Assembly (NCBI GenBank): GCA_946965045.2 | Contig: OX337236.1 | Span: 3,534,001 to 3,598,000, forward strand | Source of the DNA: Epithemia pelagica | Lineage: Eukaryota > Bacillariophyta > Bacillariophyceae > Surirellales > Surirellaceae | Direction of reading: 5' to 3' | DNA length: 64,000 nt | Part shown: positions 33,517-45,115 of the stretch, one piece after another | Numbering within the stretch: position 1 is the stretch's first letter | Layout of the letters: every line of letters starts with the position of its first letter | Program-made: the position numbers and the translations under genes | Notes under the pieces: model-generated | Told to the model about the DNA's origin: nothing | The model's database searches: none | Seen by the model: only the letters and a program-made list of their open reading frames with translations

Positions 33517-34731
33517 ATGAGCATGACACTGAAAGAACAAGCATGGCAGTCGGGCCTTGTCTTATCGGACGAGACAACAGAGTGGAATGAAAACGATTGG
33601 CCTCCTCTCGAGAGTGGATGGCGTGACGAACATGCTACGGTCGTACTTGATCATCCCGATAAAGACAATAAAAACAACAAGAGACACACGGTCGTCGTGC
33701 TGGGAGGATATCAACAAAGCCAACGATATGTCAATTCCGTTCTCGTATTGAATCTTGCAGACCCAAACAAGCAGTGGCGAGAAGGGCCATCCATGAACAA
33801 GGCACGTTCTGGACATGCTGCTGTTGTGTGCAATGGCGGCGTCTACGTCATGGGTGGGAGCAATGCAGGTTCAAGTTTTGATCATATCGAACAAATTGAT
33901 TCCAATGATTTGCTTCGATCATACTTAACAACCACCACCACTCAGGATAGTCATTGGACAACATTGACATGTCGCTTATCAATGGGACGATCAGGATGTT
34001 GTGCTGCCGCGGTTCACAACCGATACATCGTTGTAATCGGTGGCTACAATGATCGTTTTTTGTCGTCGGTGGATATTTTTGATGCCGCAAACCACACTGT
34101 CACTGCGGGACCAAGCTTGACTGTGAACCGACAATTTTGTTCCAGTGCGGTCGTTGGACACCAAATCTTTGTCGTTGGAGGCCGAAACGAGGACGGAAAT
34201 CTTGACTCGGTGGAGTACATAGACTTTGAAACACCCTGTGACAGTGATGCGACAAAAAAGGAGACTTGTTCGACATTCATTTCTCTCTCGTCCACATGGA
34301 TTACTCACTCTGCTTTGGTGCTTTCCAACCCTAGAGATTGCTGTGCAATGGTAGCCATGGGATCTTGTCTGGTGGTGACGGGAGGATGGGACAATTCAAC
34401 CGTGGAAGTCTTGGATACGAACCGCAACCTTGTGTGGAATCTTCCGCTATTGGAAAATCCCCGCGATGGCTGCAGCATAGTGACTGTTGCCAATCAAGTT
34501 GCCGTGATTGGTGGAGGGCGAAATTCTACCTGTGCAACATTACCACTAATGGATAGGAATTCGTGGTGTTTTCGTCGACTCTGTGAGCAGCAATCGAACG
34601 GATGGTATCATTCGCTTCAAGGTATGGGTATCCGAGATGCTGATATCTCACCCTTCTCCACATCGACATCAGCTCGTAAACGAGCAAGGCAGAATACGCG
34701 CCAATATAAGAAAGGGTCTGATGAAACATAA
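33517..34731 (+). CDS. Kelch-repeat protein K8
   Basis: Intact, 404 residues, MSMTLKEQAWQSG. All six blades have Gly-Gly (VVVLGGY, VYVMGGS, IVVIGGY, FVVGGR, VVTGGW, AVIGGG). The tail differs from relatives in its last residues, RARQNTRQYKKGSDET. It is followed by the best-preserved ankyrin-type remnant. Confidence 0.85.
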   Translation: MSMTLKEQAWQSGLVLSDETTEWNENDWPPLESGWRDEHATVVLDHPDKDNKNNKRHTVVVLGGYQQSQRYVNSVLVLNLADPNKQWREGPSMNKARSGHAAVVCNGGVYVMGGSNAGSSFDHIEQIDSNDLLRSYLTTTTTQDSHWTTLTCRLSMGRSGCCAAAVHNRYIVVIGGYNDRFLSSVDIFDAANHTVTAGPSLTVNRQFCSSAVVGHQIFVVGGRNEDGNLDSVEYIDFETPCDSDATKKETCSTFISLSSTWITHSALVLSNPRDCCAMVAMGSCLVVTGGWDNSTVEVLDTNRNLVWNLPLLENPRDGCSIVTVANQVAVIGGGRNSTCATLPLMDRNSWCFRRLCEQQSNGWYHSLQGMGIRDADISPFSTSTSARKRARQNTRQYKKGSDET

Positions 34732-34739
34732 CGATTTTG

Positions 34740-36451
34740 TTCTCGAGTGGTTGACTTGTTTTCTACATTCAATTCTAATCCTAGGACTTAGTAAGTGTTT
34801 ACACGAAAGTAGAAAGAACACGTTGCAAGATAGGAGGTACTTCTTTGTTGTCAAAGGCTGGAAGGAACGATCCGACTTGTGTAATGACGCGACAAGAATC
34901 TGGTGCTTTGTCGTGGCATCGTGGCACTGTACACGATACAAAATCGTCGTCCATGGATTGGTAGTTGTGGCAGCTAGGGCAAGAACCGACAGTGGTATAT
35001 TCCAAAAAGGAAGAGTTTCGTCCAACCTCTCGATTTGGCTTTGGTTTATGGTCTCGTGTTGATGAATCCGACAAAAGGACGAAACGGATGGATCCAAAGG
35101 TCCAATGATGAGAGGAGCAGGAGCAGAAACACGACAAGACGAAACCTTGTTAGAACTGATGTTGTCCGCTTCTGAGGGTTCTTTCTCGAAATTTGACAAT
35201 ATGTCGACTTTGGATGAAAGTAAGGAAGACCGTGTCATGTCTAATTCCGACATGATAACCAAGAACAGTTTGTCCCTCTCAGAGGAGTCACCGCGCTCCA
35301 ATCGCAAATGCCTTCCTCTACCTGCTGTTGCATGTGAATCGCAATACCTTGTTGCACTTGGCCCAATGAAGATGATGACGACGACGACGACAAATACACA
35401 CGGTCGGCTGTCCATCCACCAACCACGGAGGAGACGGCCGAGGATGGCGATGTCGCCTCGTCGTTGGCCGTGGTATGATTGTTGGTGGAATAGGCCCCTG
35501 AATTGTCGCAGCAACGCAATACTCATGGGAGTTTGCCGATTCATTTGGCCTGTCAAGCCCATACGACCGAAGGTGTTCGATTCTTGTTCAAGTTTCCTTC
35601 TCTCATGGAGGAACTTGATGACCAGGGACGTACACCGCATCTCTTTTGCAAGACTCTTGGCTACGATACCTTGCAAGTTGAACAGGCCACGATACAAACC
35701 CCTGCAACATTGTCATCGTCGTGGTTGAGATTTCATCTCGTCAGGCGGACAGTTGCAACAAGGACAGTATCCCTCCAGAACAAGCCCGAGAAGAACCCAT
35801 CAAATCGGATCCAGGATCGTGACAGTTGTCGCAATAACGACAACAAGGAATCGAGTCTTGCCGTTGCCACACCACAACCTCCCCGACAACCAACGAAGCC
35901 ACAAAAGAAGAAGGCCGTCCTCTTTCATCCTTCTGGCATATCTCTTTCCCGCGGCATTGACGACGACGAGTCAGGAAACCTCCACCACCACTACTTTCAA
36001 TGTCAGTTCCACCGAAACCTTGTTGCACGACAACAACACTGTCGAACAGCATCAGTGTTGGACCTCGACCACTACATCCTTTGTGCTTCTTACCGAACTC
36101 AGCAGCAGCACCAACAACACAACCACGACAACGAACGCCGCCGGTCATGTCTTGGCCATTATGGAAGCCTTGCCACCCACACCGTATGAATGGTTATTGG
36201 TGTTGGAACACGAGTCGCCCGAGGCGGTTGTGGTCGAATGGTTTTGCTCGTCGGTGTCGGAATGGCGAAATTCGTGTATCTGTTTCTTGGTTGTCGTGGA
36301 ATCGCCCGATCGTCTGGCTCGCTTATCACACCGATTGGGTGGAGTGTGGGTCGCTTCGACCTTTGGTGCAATCACCACAACGCTGTTTCTGCCGTCACTC
36401 CAATTTCTTCTTGTTGATGATTCTCTAGAAGAAAGGGTAGGTGCTTTATGA
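34740..36451 (+). pseudogene. Ankyrin-repeat gene remnant (ANK3)
   Basis: Best copy of the ankyrin family. Near 35305-35360 NAFLYLLLHVNRNTLLHLA; near 35410-35640 PPTTEETAEDGDVASSLAVV, a TGA, then GSLPIHLACQAHTTEGVRF and DDQGRTPHLFCKT. From 35753 a 232-residue frame runs to 36451 with SSTETLLHDNNTVEQ, AAGHVLAIMEALPPTPYEW and PEAVVVEWFCSSVSEW. Stops and frame changes break it in at least three places. Conservation of these peptides among four copies shows an ancestral protein-coding gene, ankyrin repeats followed by an unknown C-terminal part. Confidence 0.65.
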
Positions 36452-37016
36452 GGTCAGGTTTGTCGCCATGCTTGGACGGAAACCAAAGCACCAACGAGTT
36501 CCAATCCTTCACCAACCGTTGGAGGATGGCAGGACCAACCTTGAGCCATGGCCCAAGTTGTTCGTGATATCTCAGATGTAAAACAAACCGTTCCCAGCTT
36601 GGTGACGTTTTTAGTAGATTGGCGAGCATTTCAACTCCTTGGTCTGGAGTGCCAATAGGGAGACTCAAAACAAAATATTTCCAATAGGTTTGTCGACGGA
36701 GAGCCTTGGTCAGTATGTCGACATGTTTTGTCGTTTCTAAAACCAGATCAAACACTCGCCAGACTGTATTGCCATGCAGTGAGTGGGCAACGGATCCCAG
36801 TCCTCCATAAAAATTAGATGGACATCTATAGTGAAACGATTCCCAGCATTGATTGCAACACAAGGCACATGACAATTCTACCAATTCACAGTCGTCGAAC
36901 AGAGCTGGCTTATCAAAAAACCATGCTGAGCCCCGAAGTTGGAATGATTTCCATGTTTTGTTGACACTCAAGGCTTCACCCAAGGCTTTGACTCCATTCA
37001 CAGAAGAAAACTGCAC
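36372..37016 (-). CDS. Leucine-rich-repeat-like protein with Trp-type repeats
   Basis: A 214-residue open frame whose start is uncertain; it may be a fragment of a longer gene. It has about six repeats of 28-35 residues with the core N/x-x-x-W-x-x-F-x-L: NKTWKSFQL, NQCWESFHY, NTVWRVFDL, QTYWKYFVL, SPSWERFVL and VKDWNSLVL. The first is preceded by GVKALGEAL, as in ribonuclease-inhibitor-type LRRs, where Leu usually stands in place of Trp. It probably forms a solenoid that binds proteins. Its 3' end overlaps the ANK3 remnant on the other strand, so one of the two is not a real gene end. Confidence 0.5.
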   Translation of the reverse strand: MQFSSVNGVKALGEALSVNKTWKSFQLRGSAWFFDKPALFDDCELVELSCALCCNQCWESFHYRCPSNFYGGLGSVAHSLHGNTVWRVFDLVLETTKHVDILTKALRRQTYWKYFVLSLPIGTPDQGVEMLANLLKTSPSWERFVLHLRYHEQLGPWLKVGPAILQRLVKDWNSLVLWFPSKHGDKPDLIKHLPFLLENHQQEEIGVTAETALW

Positions 37017-38427
37017 CTTATAGAGCTGGAAGTTGGTCCATTGAGTATTTTGCTGCAGTGCTTTTGCTGTTCAAAAGATCTACGTAATCGTCCGGGAATG
37101 GACCCGGGACTCACATTCGGAAGTAGGAGATCGGCCGAAGAAAAGATGAGCATCATTCATCTTGAGAATTTGTCCCTCAAAGGACAAGAACGACGGGCAT
37201 CCAAACAAGATGCTCACGAACGATACAACAAAGACAACGCGTCATCGTCATGAGCGTTTAGAAGTGACAAACCGGCCCAATTCAACTGATACAGGCCAAA
37301 AGAATAACTGGCATTGCCTAAAAGGAACAACGGCCAAGAACGGGCAGGAGACACCCATTTAGGAAAACAAGATCGATGGACGATTGAACTATCGCCCAAC
37401 CATCGACTCAACGCATCAAAAGAAAAGACCTCAACGCCTTAGGCTGCAACACGCTAGATTAACCAAATAAACTCACAACTTAACTTCGTTTACACGGGTT
37501 GAGCTCTTTCTCTTTTACCTACGGTAGGGAGAAAACAACAGGTCGAAAATCGTCGTTGTCATCGTTTTATAATGGGTTTGATCCAGCATGTCTGCACAGA
37601 GCGAGAGCAAAAAATGATCTTCGTTGTGCCGCAGTTCCACCTCGGCGGAGATCATGTGAGTGCGTACAATCTTTTCTAGTCGGAAGTGTATGCGAAGCGC
37701 GAGGAACCATCCCACCTCGGCGGGGAACATGTGAGTCCGTACAATCTTCTCTATCCTGAAGTGTATGCGAAGCGCGAGGAACTCAATCGCAAGTCGCAAC
37801 AAAAGTCGCAACCTCCTGCAAGGGGGTTCGGATTTTCAATTCTCAGACAGACAGTGTCAGTTCTGTGTCGTCATCTACAGCATCCCATCATACAGACAGT
37901 GATACTTACTCGTACATGTGACATGTGGACATGTGACACAACACGAGACGAAAAGAAGAGAAAGAAGGACGAACTACGGTGACTGTTCGACGGCCAGACG
38001 ACGTCGGCCCCGTGTCGTCGACACATATCGTCATGACAATGGACGAGATGGACCGACTGTCGGTGTGTTCCACAGTTGGAAGCTTTTCAACCCCATCAGA
38101 TGAAGAATTGCGCAACTCTACAGCAATCGTTCCGCCGTCCTTACCTGCATCATGCTCGTTTGTCTTTACTTGTCGGTGTTTTTCTTAAAAGACGCCGAAC
38201 TCAACTGTTCACTGTTTGTCTGTACCGCACCAAGCCATGTCAGCAGCACATGGTCTTGGTCTTTTGGTCCTTTGTATTGCTGCGGTTCTTCGCAAGAGGC
38301 ACCACGAAGATGTATTCCGAAAGTTATACATGGCGATGAAACTGACCTGAGCCAGTAATAGCAGTATGGAACAACAACATGAAGTTTCTTCCGGTATCAA
38401 AAACACTTCCACGGTACTCCGAACAAG
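37017..38427. other. No recognised gene
   Basis: Contains a 75-bp tandem duplication and, at about 38230-38360, a block matching 4900-5060. Otherwise nothing recognised. Confidence 0.4.
37637..37786. repeat. Tandem duplication, 75 bp x 2
   Basis: Starts CCACCTCGGCGG at 37637 and again at 37712, with a few substitutions; both copies contain GTATGCGAAGCGCGAGGAA. Confidence 0.85.
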
Positions 38428-38634
38428 AATGCGTGATCTTCGTCATTGCGTGGCTACGGTCACGATTTGTCTTGTGACGAAAGCTCCTACCCCTCTTTGG
38501 TCCATCCATTTCATCAAGTCAGTCGTGCTTCCAGTCCGCACCCATCAACACCACAACCGCAGAGCAAACCTACGTGCCTGTTACAAGACAGTACCTCGAT
38601 CCCCATAAATTCTGCAGTGGAAACGTTTGCAACC
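38428..38634 (+). promoter_or_regulatory. Conserved 5' module of K9
   Basis: K1-type module, with CATAAATTCTGCAG at 38604-38617. Confidence 0.45.
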
Positions 38635-39804
38635 ATGGCCACCACACTGAAAGAACAAGCATGGCAGTCGGGCCTTGTCCTGTTGGACGAGACACCTGAA
38701 TGGAATTTCGAGGACTGGCCTCCTCTCGAGGGTGGATGGCGTTATCGTCATGCTACGGTTGTACTAGATCATCCCGATACGGACGGCAACGACAACAACC
38801 CGAAGAGACAAACGGTCGTCGTGATGGGAGGACGTCAACAAGGCGAATATGTCACCAATTCCGTTCTTGTATTGAACTTGGCCAACCCAAACAAACAGTG
38901 GCGAGAAGGGCCACCTATGAACAAGAGTCGTCGAGGACATGCCGCTGTTGTGTGCAACAGAGCCGTCTACGTGATGGGAGGATATGCTGACAATTCAATG
39001 TTCGATTGCATGGAACGCATTGATGCCAATGATTTGCTGCAATCATCTTCGACATCAAGCAGTTCAAAGAAGAGCCATTTGACGACATTGAATTGTCGAT
39101 TATCAACGGGTCGATGTGGATGTTGTGCTGTTGCGGTTCACAACCGATACATCGTTGTAATTGGTGGTTATGACGGTAGTCGAACGTTTTCGTCGGTGGA
39201 TATTATTGATACCAGGCACCACACTGTCACTGCGGGGCCAAGCATGACTGTTCCACGACGATTTTGTACCAGCGCGGTTATTGGTCACCGCATCTTTGTC
39301 GTTGGAAGCCATGGTGAGCATGGCAATGTTGACTCGGTGGAGTACTTGGACTATGCAACACCCTGGGACAATCATGAGACAAAGGAGCAAACTGGCTCGA
39401 CATTCATTTCTTTCTCACCCACCTGGACCACTCAGTCGGAGTTGAGGCTTTCCAATGCACGAAGTTGTTATGCAATGGTTGCCGTGGGATCTTGTCTAGT
39501 GGTGACTGGAGGATACGAATCATCCGTGGAGGTCTTGGATACGCATCACAACTGCATGTGGAATCTCCCACCATTCGGAAATGACCGCATTGGCTGCAGT
39601 ATGGTGACTGTTGCAAATCAAGTTGCCGTGATTGGTGGATGGATAAATCCTTCATGTGCAACATTACCACTAATGGATAGGAATTCGTGGTGTTTTCGTC
39701 GACTCTGTGAGCAGCCTCGGAACGAATGGTACGAGTTTCGGGATGGAATGGGTATCCGAAAGAACCAAGGACCACGTGAAGCCCAACACATGTCATTACG
39801 ATAG
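38635..39804 (+). CDS. Kelch-repeat protein K9
   Basis: Intact, 389 residues, starting MATTLKEQAWQSG. From blade 1 through blade 2 it is almost identical to K3. Blade 4 reads FVVGSHGEHG, losing the second Gly. The C-terminus differs: after RDGMGIRK it reads NQGPREAQHMSLR, so the usual ISPFSTSTSARKRAR tail with its basic cluster is replaced. If that cluster is a nuclear signal, this member would differ in location. Confidence 0.83.
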   Translation: MATTLKEQAWQSGLVLLDETPEWNFEDWPPLEGGWRYRHATVVLDHPDTDGNDNNPKRQTVVVMGGRQQGEYVTNSVLVLNLANPNKQWREGPPMNKSRRGHAAVVCNRAVYVMGGYADNSMFDCMERIDANDLLQSSSTSSSSKKSHLTTLNCRLSTGRCGCCAVAVHNRYIVVIGGYDGSRTFSSVDIIDTRHHTVTAGPSMTVPRRFCTSAVIGHRIFVVGSHGEHGNVDSVEYLDYATPWDNHETKEQTGSTFISFSPTWTTQSELRLSNARSCYAMVAVGSCLVVTGGYESSVEVLDTHHNCMWNLPPFGNDRIGCSMVTVANQVAVIGGWINPSCATLPLMDRNSWCFRRLCEQPRNEWYEFRDGMGIRKNQGPREAQHMSLR

Positions 39805-42259
39805 AGGACAGGATGAGACACAGAAGTTTTGTCCTTTAACCGTCGTCTTGTTTTCTACATTCAATTGGAATCCTAGTAACTAATGGTAACTCATAAGTAG
39901 ACAGAACATGTTGCCAGAGATAGAAGGTAGTCTGATGCGATTGCAGCATTGTAGATTGCACTTACTGGTGTCTTTGTTTGCTTGTTCTTGTCCACAACGT
40001 AGGGTTCCATTGTGCCTTGTTTCTTTCGTTTGTGTTTCTGCTATGAAACTTTTGCTGCGAACCGCGACCTTTCGTAGACCTGCTGGTTAATCCTATCGCC
40101 TATCCATGCCGTGTTCTGGCTGCGCCGCCGTACCACTTGTCTTGGGTGGTGGGACACTTGTCTTGGTTTTTGTGCCGAATCAGCAATCGACCTTGGAGTA
40201 TCGTTTTGATGAGCATCGAGCAGTCACAGTACGCAAAGCAACAACAGTACCATCACTGTTGGACGAATACTCTCACGGCCATTGTACATGCGAACGAATT
40301 ATGCAGCAGTAGAGTAGAGTCCACAAGGAAGAAAATGTGAATCACGTCATGGCCGTTTTGGAATCATTGTCGCTGACACCACATGATATGAATCCTACAA
40401 AGACGATTCGACAGAGGACGATCCACGGACAACTATCCACACAACGTTGAAGAAAGAGAGATTCGTGGTTTCAGAATAAGAGATTGAATCGAGACTTGGT
40501 CCACGCGTTCATTGGCCGTCGTCAACATCCGTTGTTGCAGTTGAAGCAAGGTTGGTAGGGCATGCCGATAGGCGGGTACACACCAAACCGCCGTTCCGAC
40601 AAGAACAGTTCCATGGTTGCGCGAAGCAACCGATGCAGCACGGAGTATATGACTTTCCCTTGTCTATGACTGATGAGAAACCATTGTCCGCCATTTCCTT
40701 GTTGTTGCAAAAATCGAGCGGGCTCCCCTGTTTGTTGTGAATGCCGTAATGCCTGGTAAATCGAGCGAGCCACTGCACCATGTGCCGTTCACAGGAGCGT
40801 TATGGGTGTTGACAAAGGCTTTAGACTGTGTCGATTCAAACGACATGACAAAATTCAAAATTGCCAGAATGACCCTTGTGCATCAAATCCTTGACAAGGC
40901 CCGAATAGTGCGATTCACTCAACCGGTTCGCAATGTTGAGTTGCCCACATATACTGATGCGCCGCGAGTAAAATCCCACATCGACCAACGAGGCTATCGC
41001 AGTGGCACGGATCCAGAAATCAGAACGGCAACGGCACGGAGCAGCCACCATCCACCACAGTGTCGATTCGAACTTGAGGGTCCATACAAAACCTCTCGCG
41101 AATGACTTGCGCTCCTTGATCTGTGACTTGAGTGTTGATCAATCTTGGCAACCGCAATTCAACTGTCACGGATTGGACGAGGCCACTTGATGGTTGTTGT
41201 TATCTGTCATCGTTTCCGGACGAGACATGTGGGTCAAATTGCTCGATGAGAGGTCAAGTCGTCCTCGTCATCGCCGTCATCGTCTCGTCGATGTTATGGA
41301 GTAAAGTCCCCAGCGGGGGTGAGGAGTCGGGTCGCATGTGTGTCGTGCTTGTGGTGTTCAAACTACTCTCATTCACTAATCCTCATGACTCAACTCCCAT
41401 GGGTCGACGTGCTGTACGTCGAATATTTTGTAGAGTAAAAAATATTTCAAACGCTAGGATTGTTCCGTGGCGTCGACGACAATGGACGATGTGTGGAATG
41501 TGGGCAACCCAACACTGCGCAACCTTACAGCATTCGTATTACCGCCACACATCATGGATGCCATGACTTTGGACGCTTGTCCGTCTCAACCCGCCGATGC
41601 CGTGTAGTACTGTCCTGTCATTCAAACAACTTTCTTCCCAGAGGATTCGGAAGCCCACCCATGTCTCCATCCACGGCCTGTGGGCAGTTTCGTTTCATCT
41701 CGTCGACTCGGAATGCGTAAGAAACCAACAACCAGACAGACTGGAGCCTTCATTGCATGTTTGTACATTCCAACAACAACAACAACAACACATCACCTTC
41801 ATCACTGTTACGGGCATTCTGCGCTTACGCTTCAAGGCCGGCAGCAACTGGATTTTCCTGTTTTGTCAAGTTTCTTCCTCTTCTTGGAAACGAATTTTAA
41901 AAGGACTCTAGACTTGTCTCGACCAGAATTGTTCCACTTGGTCCTCAAAGCCACATGGTGGCCACCTCTTCTTGCTGGCACCCACCAACAAATTGTTGTT
42001 CTACTACTAGAGGGGGATGGGAAACAAACTTTGGTTGTAGGCAATGGGCATCCCCAGTGGTGTTCTGCAAATCGAGAGAATGACAGAGGAGCACGCACAT
42101 GCCCTACTGTTGTAATATGCTAGTTCCCAAGGGCGTTTGGCAAAGCTCCGACAATGACGGAAACGAGAGACGTATTGCTGGGATTCTTTGCGAGAGGCAC
42201 CACGATGCACTGTGAACTACTCGGACGACGCATTCCAAAACTTCCACGGTACTCAGAAC
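39805..42259. other. No convincing gene
   Basis: Frames of up to 144 residues occur (for example + strand 40737-41105 and 41132-41566) but match no family I know. About 41773-41795 is a CAA triplet run. About 41930-42259 matches the block before K2 and K4. Confidence 0.4.
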
Positions 42260-42458
42260 AGGAATGGGTGATCTTTTTCATTGCGTGGCTACGGTCACGA
42301 TTTGTCTCGTGCCGAAAGCTCCTGTCCATCCATTTCGTCAAGTCAGTCGTGCTTCCAGTCCGCACCCATCACAATCACAACAGCAGAGCAAACCTACCTG
42401 CCTCTTACAAGACAGTGTCTCGATCATCATAAATTCTGTAGTCGAAACGTTTGCAACC
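42260..42458 (+). promoter_or_regulatory. Conserved 5' module of K10
   Basis: K1-type module with a one-base variant of the core, CATAAATTCTGTAG, at 42428-42441. Confidence 0.45.
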
Positions 42459-43679
42459 ATGACCACAACACTGAAAGAACGAGCATGGCTGTCAGGCCTT
42501 GTCCTTTCCGACAAGACACCCGAGTGGAATTTCGAGGACTTGCCTCCGCTTGAGGGTGGATGGCGAGAGTATCATACATCGGTCGTGCTAAATCATCTCG
42601 GTGCGGACAACAACAGACAAACCATTGTCGTGTTGGGTGGATGCCGAGCAGGTCAAGGCGAGCTCGATTCAGTTCTTGTACTGAATTTAGCAGACCCAAA
42701 GAAGCAGTGGCGAGAAGGGCTATCCATGAACAAGGCACGTTATAAACATGCTGCTGTTGTGTGCAATAGAGGGGTCTACGTGATGGGAGGATACACTAAT
42801 AGATATTCAAGTTTGGATTGTATCGAACAAATTAATGCCACCGATTTGCTCCAACCATCTTCGACATCAAGCAGTTCGAAGAAGAGCCATTGGACGACAT
42901 TGACATGCCGGTTATCAGTGGAACGATCAGGATGTTGTGCTGTCGCGGTTGACAATCGATATATTGTTGTTATGGGTGGCTATTACAACGATCGCTATTT
43001 GTCGTCAGTGGATATTATTGATACCAACAATCACATTGTCACTGCTGGACCATCTATGAATCTTCCACGAGCATGCTGTTCCAGTGCGGTCATTGGGCAC
43101 CGTATCTTTGTCGTTGGAGGACGTAATGAGCATGGCAATCTTGACTCGGTAGAGTATTTGGACGACACAACACCCTGTGACAGTGTTGAGACAAAAAAGG
43201 AAACTGGCTTGACGTTCATTTCTTTCTCACCCACCTGGACCACTCATTCGGAGTTGGGGCTTTCCAATGCACGATTATCTTGTGCAATGGTTGCGATGGG
43301 ATCCTGTCTGGTTGTGACGGGAGGATTCGAATCATCTGTGGAAGTGTTGGATACGCGCCGCAACCGTGTGTGGAATCTCCCTGGACTGCAAGAAGATCGT
43401 TGGGGCTGCAGTATGGTGTCTGTTGCTAATCAAGTTGCCGTGATTGGTGGATGGCAAATTCCTTCCTGTGCGACATTGCCACTAATCGACAAGAATACAT
43501 GGTGCTTTCGTCGACTCTGTGAGCAGCAGCCCAATCGATGGTATCATTCTCTTGAAGGTTTGGGTATGCGAGATGATGATATCTCACCCTTCTCCACATC
43601 GACATTAGCTTGTAAACGCGCAAGGTCCGATACTCACCGTGGTGATGAAGGGACGGATGAAAACCTAGACGTTTTGTAA
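42459..43679 (+). CDS. Kelch-repeat protein K10
   Basis: Intact, 406 residues, starting MTTTLKERAWLSG. All six blades keep Gly-Gly. From blade 6 onward and into the downstream ankyrin remnant it is nearly identical to K4. An extra A near the stop shifts the end, so it reads GTDENLDVL and stops at a TAA rather than the TAG of K4. Confidence 0.85.
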   Translation: MTTTLKERAWLSGLVLSDKTPEWNFEDLPPLEGGWREYHTSVVLNHLGADNNRQTIVVLGGCRAGQGELDSVLVLNLADPKKQWREGLSMNKARYKHAAVVCNRGVYVMGGYTNRYSSLDCIEQINATDLLQPSSTSSSSKKSHWTTLTCRLSVERSGCCAVAVDNRYIVVMGGYYNDRYLSSVDIIDTNNHIVTAGPSMNLPRACCSSAVIGHRIFVVGGRNEHGNLDSVEYLDDTTPCDSVETKKETGLTFISFSPTWTTHSELGLSNARLSCAMVAMGSCLVVTGGFESSVEVLDTRRNRVWNLPGLQEDRWGCSMVSVANQVAVIGGWQIPSCATLPLIDKNTWCFRRLCEQQPNRWYHSLEGLGMRDDDISPFSTSTLACKRARSDTHRGDEGTDENLDVL

Positions 43680-44089
43680 TAAGTCATTGACTTGTTTTCT
43701 ATGTTCGATTGCAAAACCTAGTTAGTGTTTACTCAAAAGTAGAAAGAACCTGTTGCAAGATAGAATGTGCTTGTTTGTTGTCAAAGGCATGGAAGGAACG
43801 ATCCGACTTGTGTGTGTCTACGAGTGGTACTACGCCTTGGCCATGACCTTGTGGTGGTATCATGGCACTTCTTTACACGGCAAACCGTCATCGATTGGTA
43901 ACTGTGGTAGCTACGGCAAGAACCGACTGTGTTGTATTCCAAAAAAGTTCTCAAATTGGCTTTGTTTCAATTTTCTAGAGTTTGATGAATCCGACAAAAG
44001 GACGAAACAGGTGGATCCAAAAGTCCGATGATGAGAGGATCAGGAGCAGAAGCACGACAAGGCAACACTTTGTTGGACCGGATGAGGCC

Positions 44090-44960
44090 CGCTTCTGATG
44101 GTTTGATTTTTGGATGGAAGCAAGGAGGGAGGACCGTGTCATGTCCAATCCCGACACGATAACCAAGAACAGTGTCCCTTTCGGAGGAGTCACCATGCGA
44201 CCGAATGTGTTCGATTCTTCACCATCAAGTTTCCTGCTTCCATGGTGGATCGGCGGAACCCTACGTCCAGAGACGTATACCGCAACCGTTTTTGCAAGAC
44301 CCTCTTGGCTACGATCGAACAGCCCACGTTGTCTCCTGCGAATGGAATTTCGTCTCGTCAGGAGGACAGTTGCAACAAGGACAGTAAAGTCCCTCCAGAA
44401 CAAATCCAAGAGGAACCCACCAAATCGGATCGGTCGTGCCAGTTGTCGTAATGGACCAGCACGACAACAGGGAATCCAGCCTTGTCGTTGACACACCACA
44501 ACCTCCCGAACTACCAACGCAGCAACAAAGAAGAAGGCCCTCATTGTTCTTCCTCCAATTGAACGAAATGGACGGTATCATTGTCGTGGAACCAACTGTG
44601 TTGAACTCCGTCTTGGAAGTTGGAATTTGTGGGCACTTTCGTGCCATGGACGACGACGAGTCAGGAAACATCCACCACCACTATTTCCTGTCGCAGCATG
44701 GCTCGTTCGATCGATCATGCCTGGAAACAAGCTCCTCCTCATCGCGATGTCGTGCCCCTCAATGCCAGATCCGCCGAAACCTTCTTGCACGATTACAACA
44801 CTGTCGTACAAGAGTACTCTACCTCCACTTTGTGCCTCGCACTGACCTATTCATCATACAAAAGGACCTCTTCATCCCAAATAATGTTGTCGCTCTCTCT
44901 CTCGTCGTCGACCAAAAGATACTTTTCTTGGGGCTTGTCATGAAATCTATGTGCGATTGA
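44090..44960 (+). pseudogene. Ankyrin-gene remnant (ANK4), internally deleted
   Basis: Near-copy of ANK2, with the same internal deletion (HATECVRFFTIKFP). The stretch 44436-44960 is open for 174 residues and shares MDQHDNRESSLVVDTPQPP with ANK2; differences between the two copies do not close the frame over its first 100 residues. Confidence 0.5.
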
Positions 44961-45115
44961 TTGTCCTTCACCATCGTACGCAGGACAGGCACACCTTTTC
45001 TGTCTCCATAAAAAACACACCGCGGTCTCCACGCAAAAAAGCAAAGCTTCCACGCGTTGCTGTATTATTATTACAAAAATACCCTCTGTCAACGTATTAG
45101 TAAAGCGCCGTGACC
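44930..45115 (+). promoter_or_regulatory. Second type of 5' module, before K11
   Basis: Almost identical to 24590-24790 before K5, including the run TATTATTATTACAAAAATAC and the AAGCGCCGTGACCATG start context. Confidence 0.45.

Noticed and set aside
37637-37786. CRISPR array
   Set aside because: Only two adjacent long copies with no unique spacers; it is a simple tandem duplication in eukaryotic DNA.
40509-40781. Cys-rich minus-strand 90-residue protein
   Set aside because: Overlapping frames on both strands are equally open, and no copy elsewhere in the window supports either.
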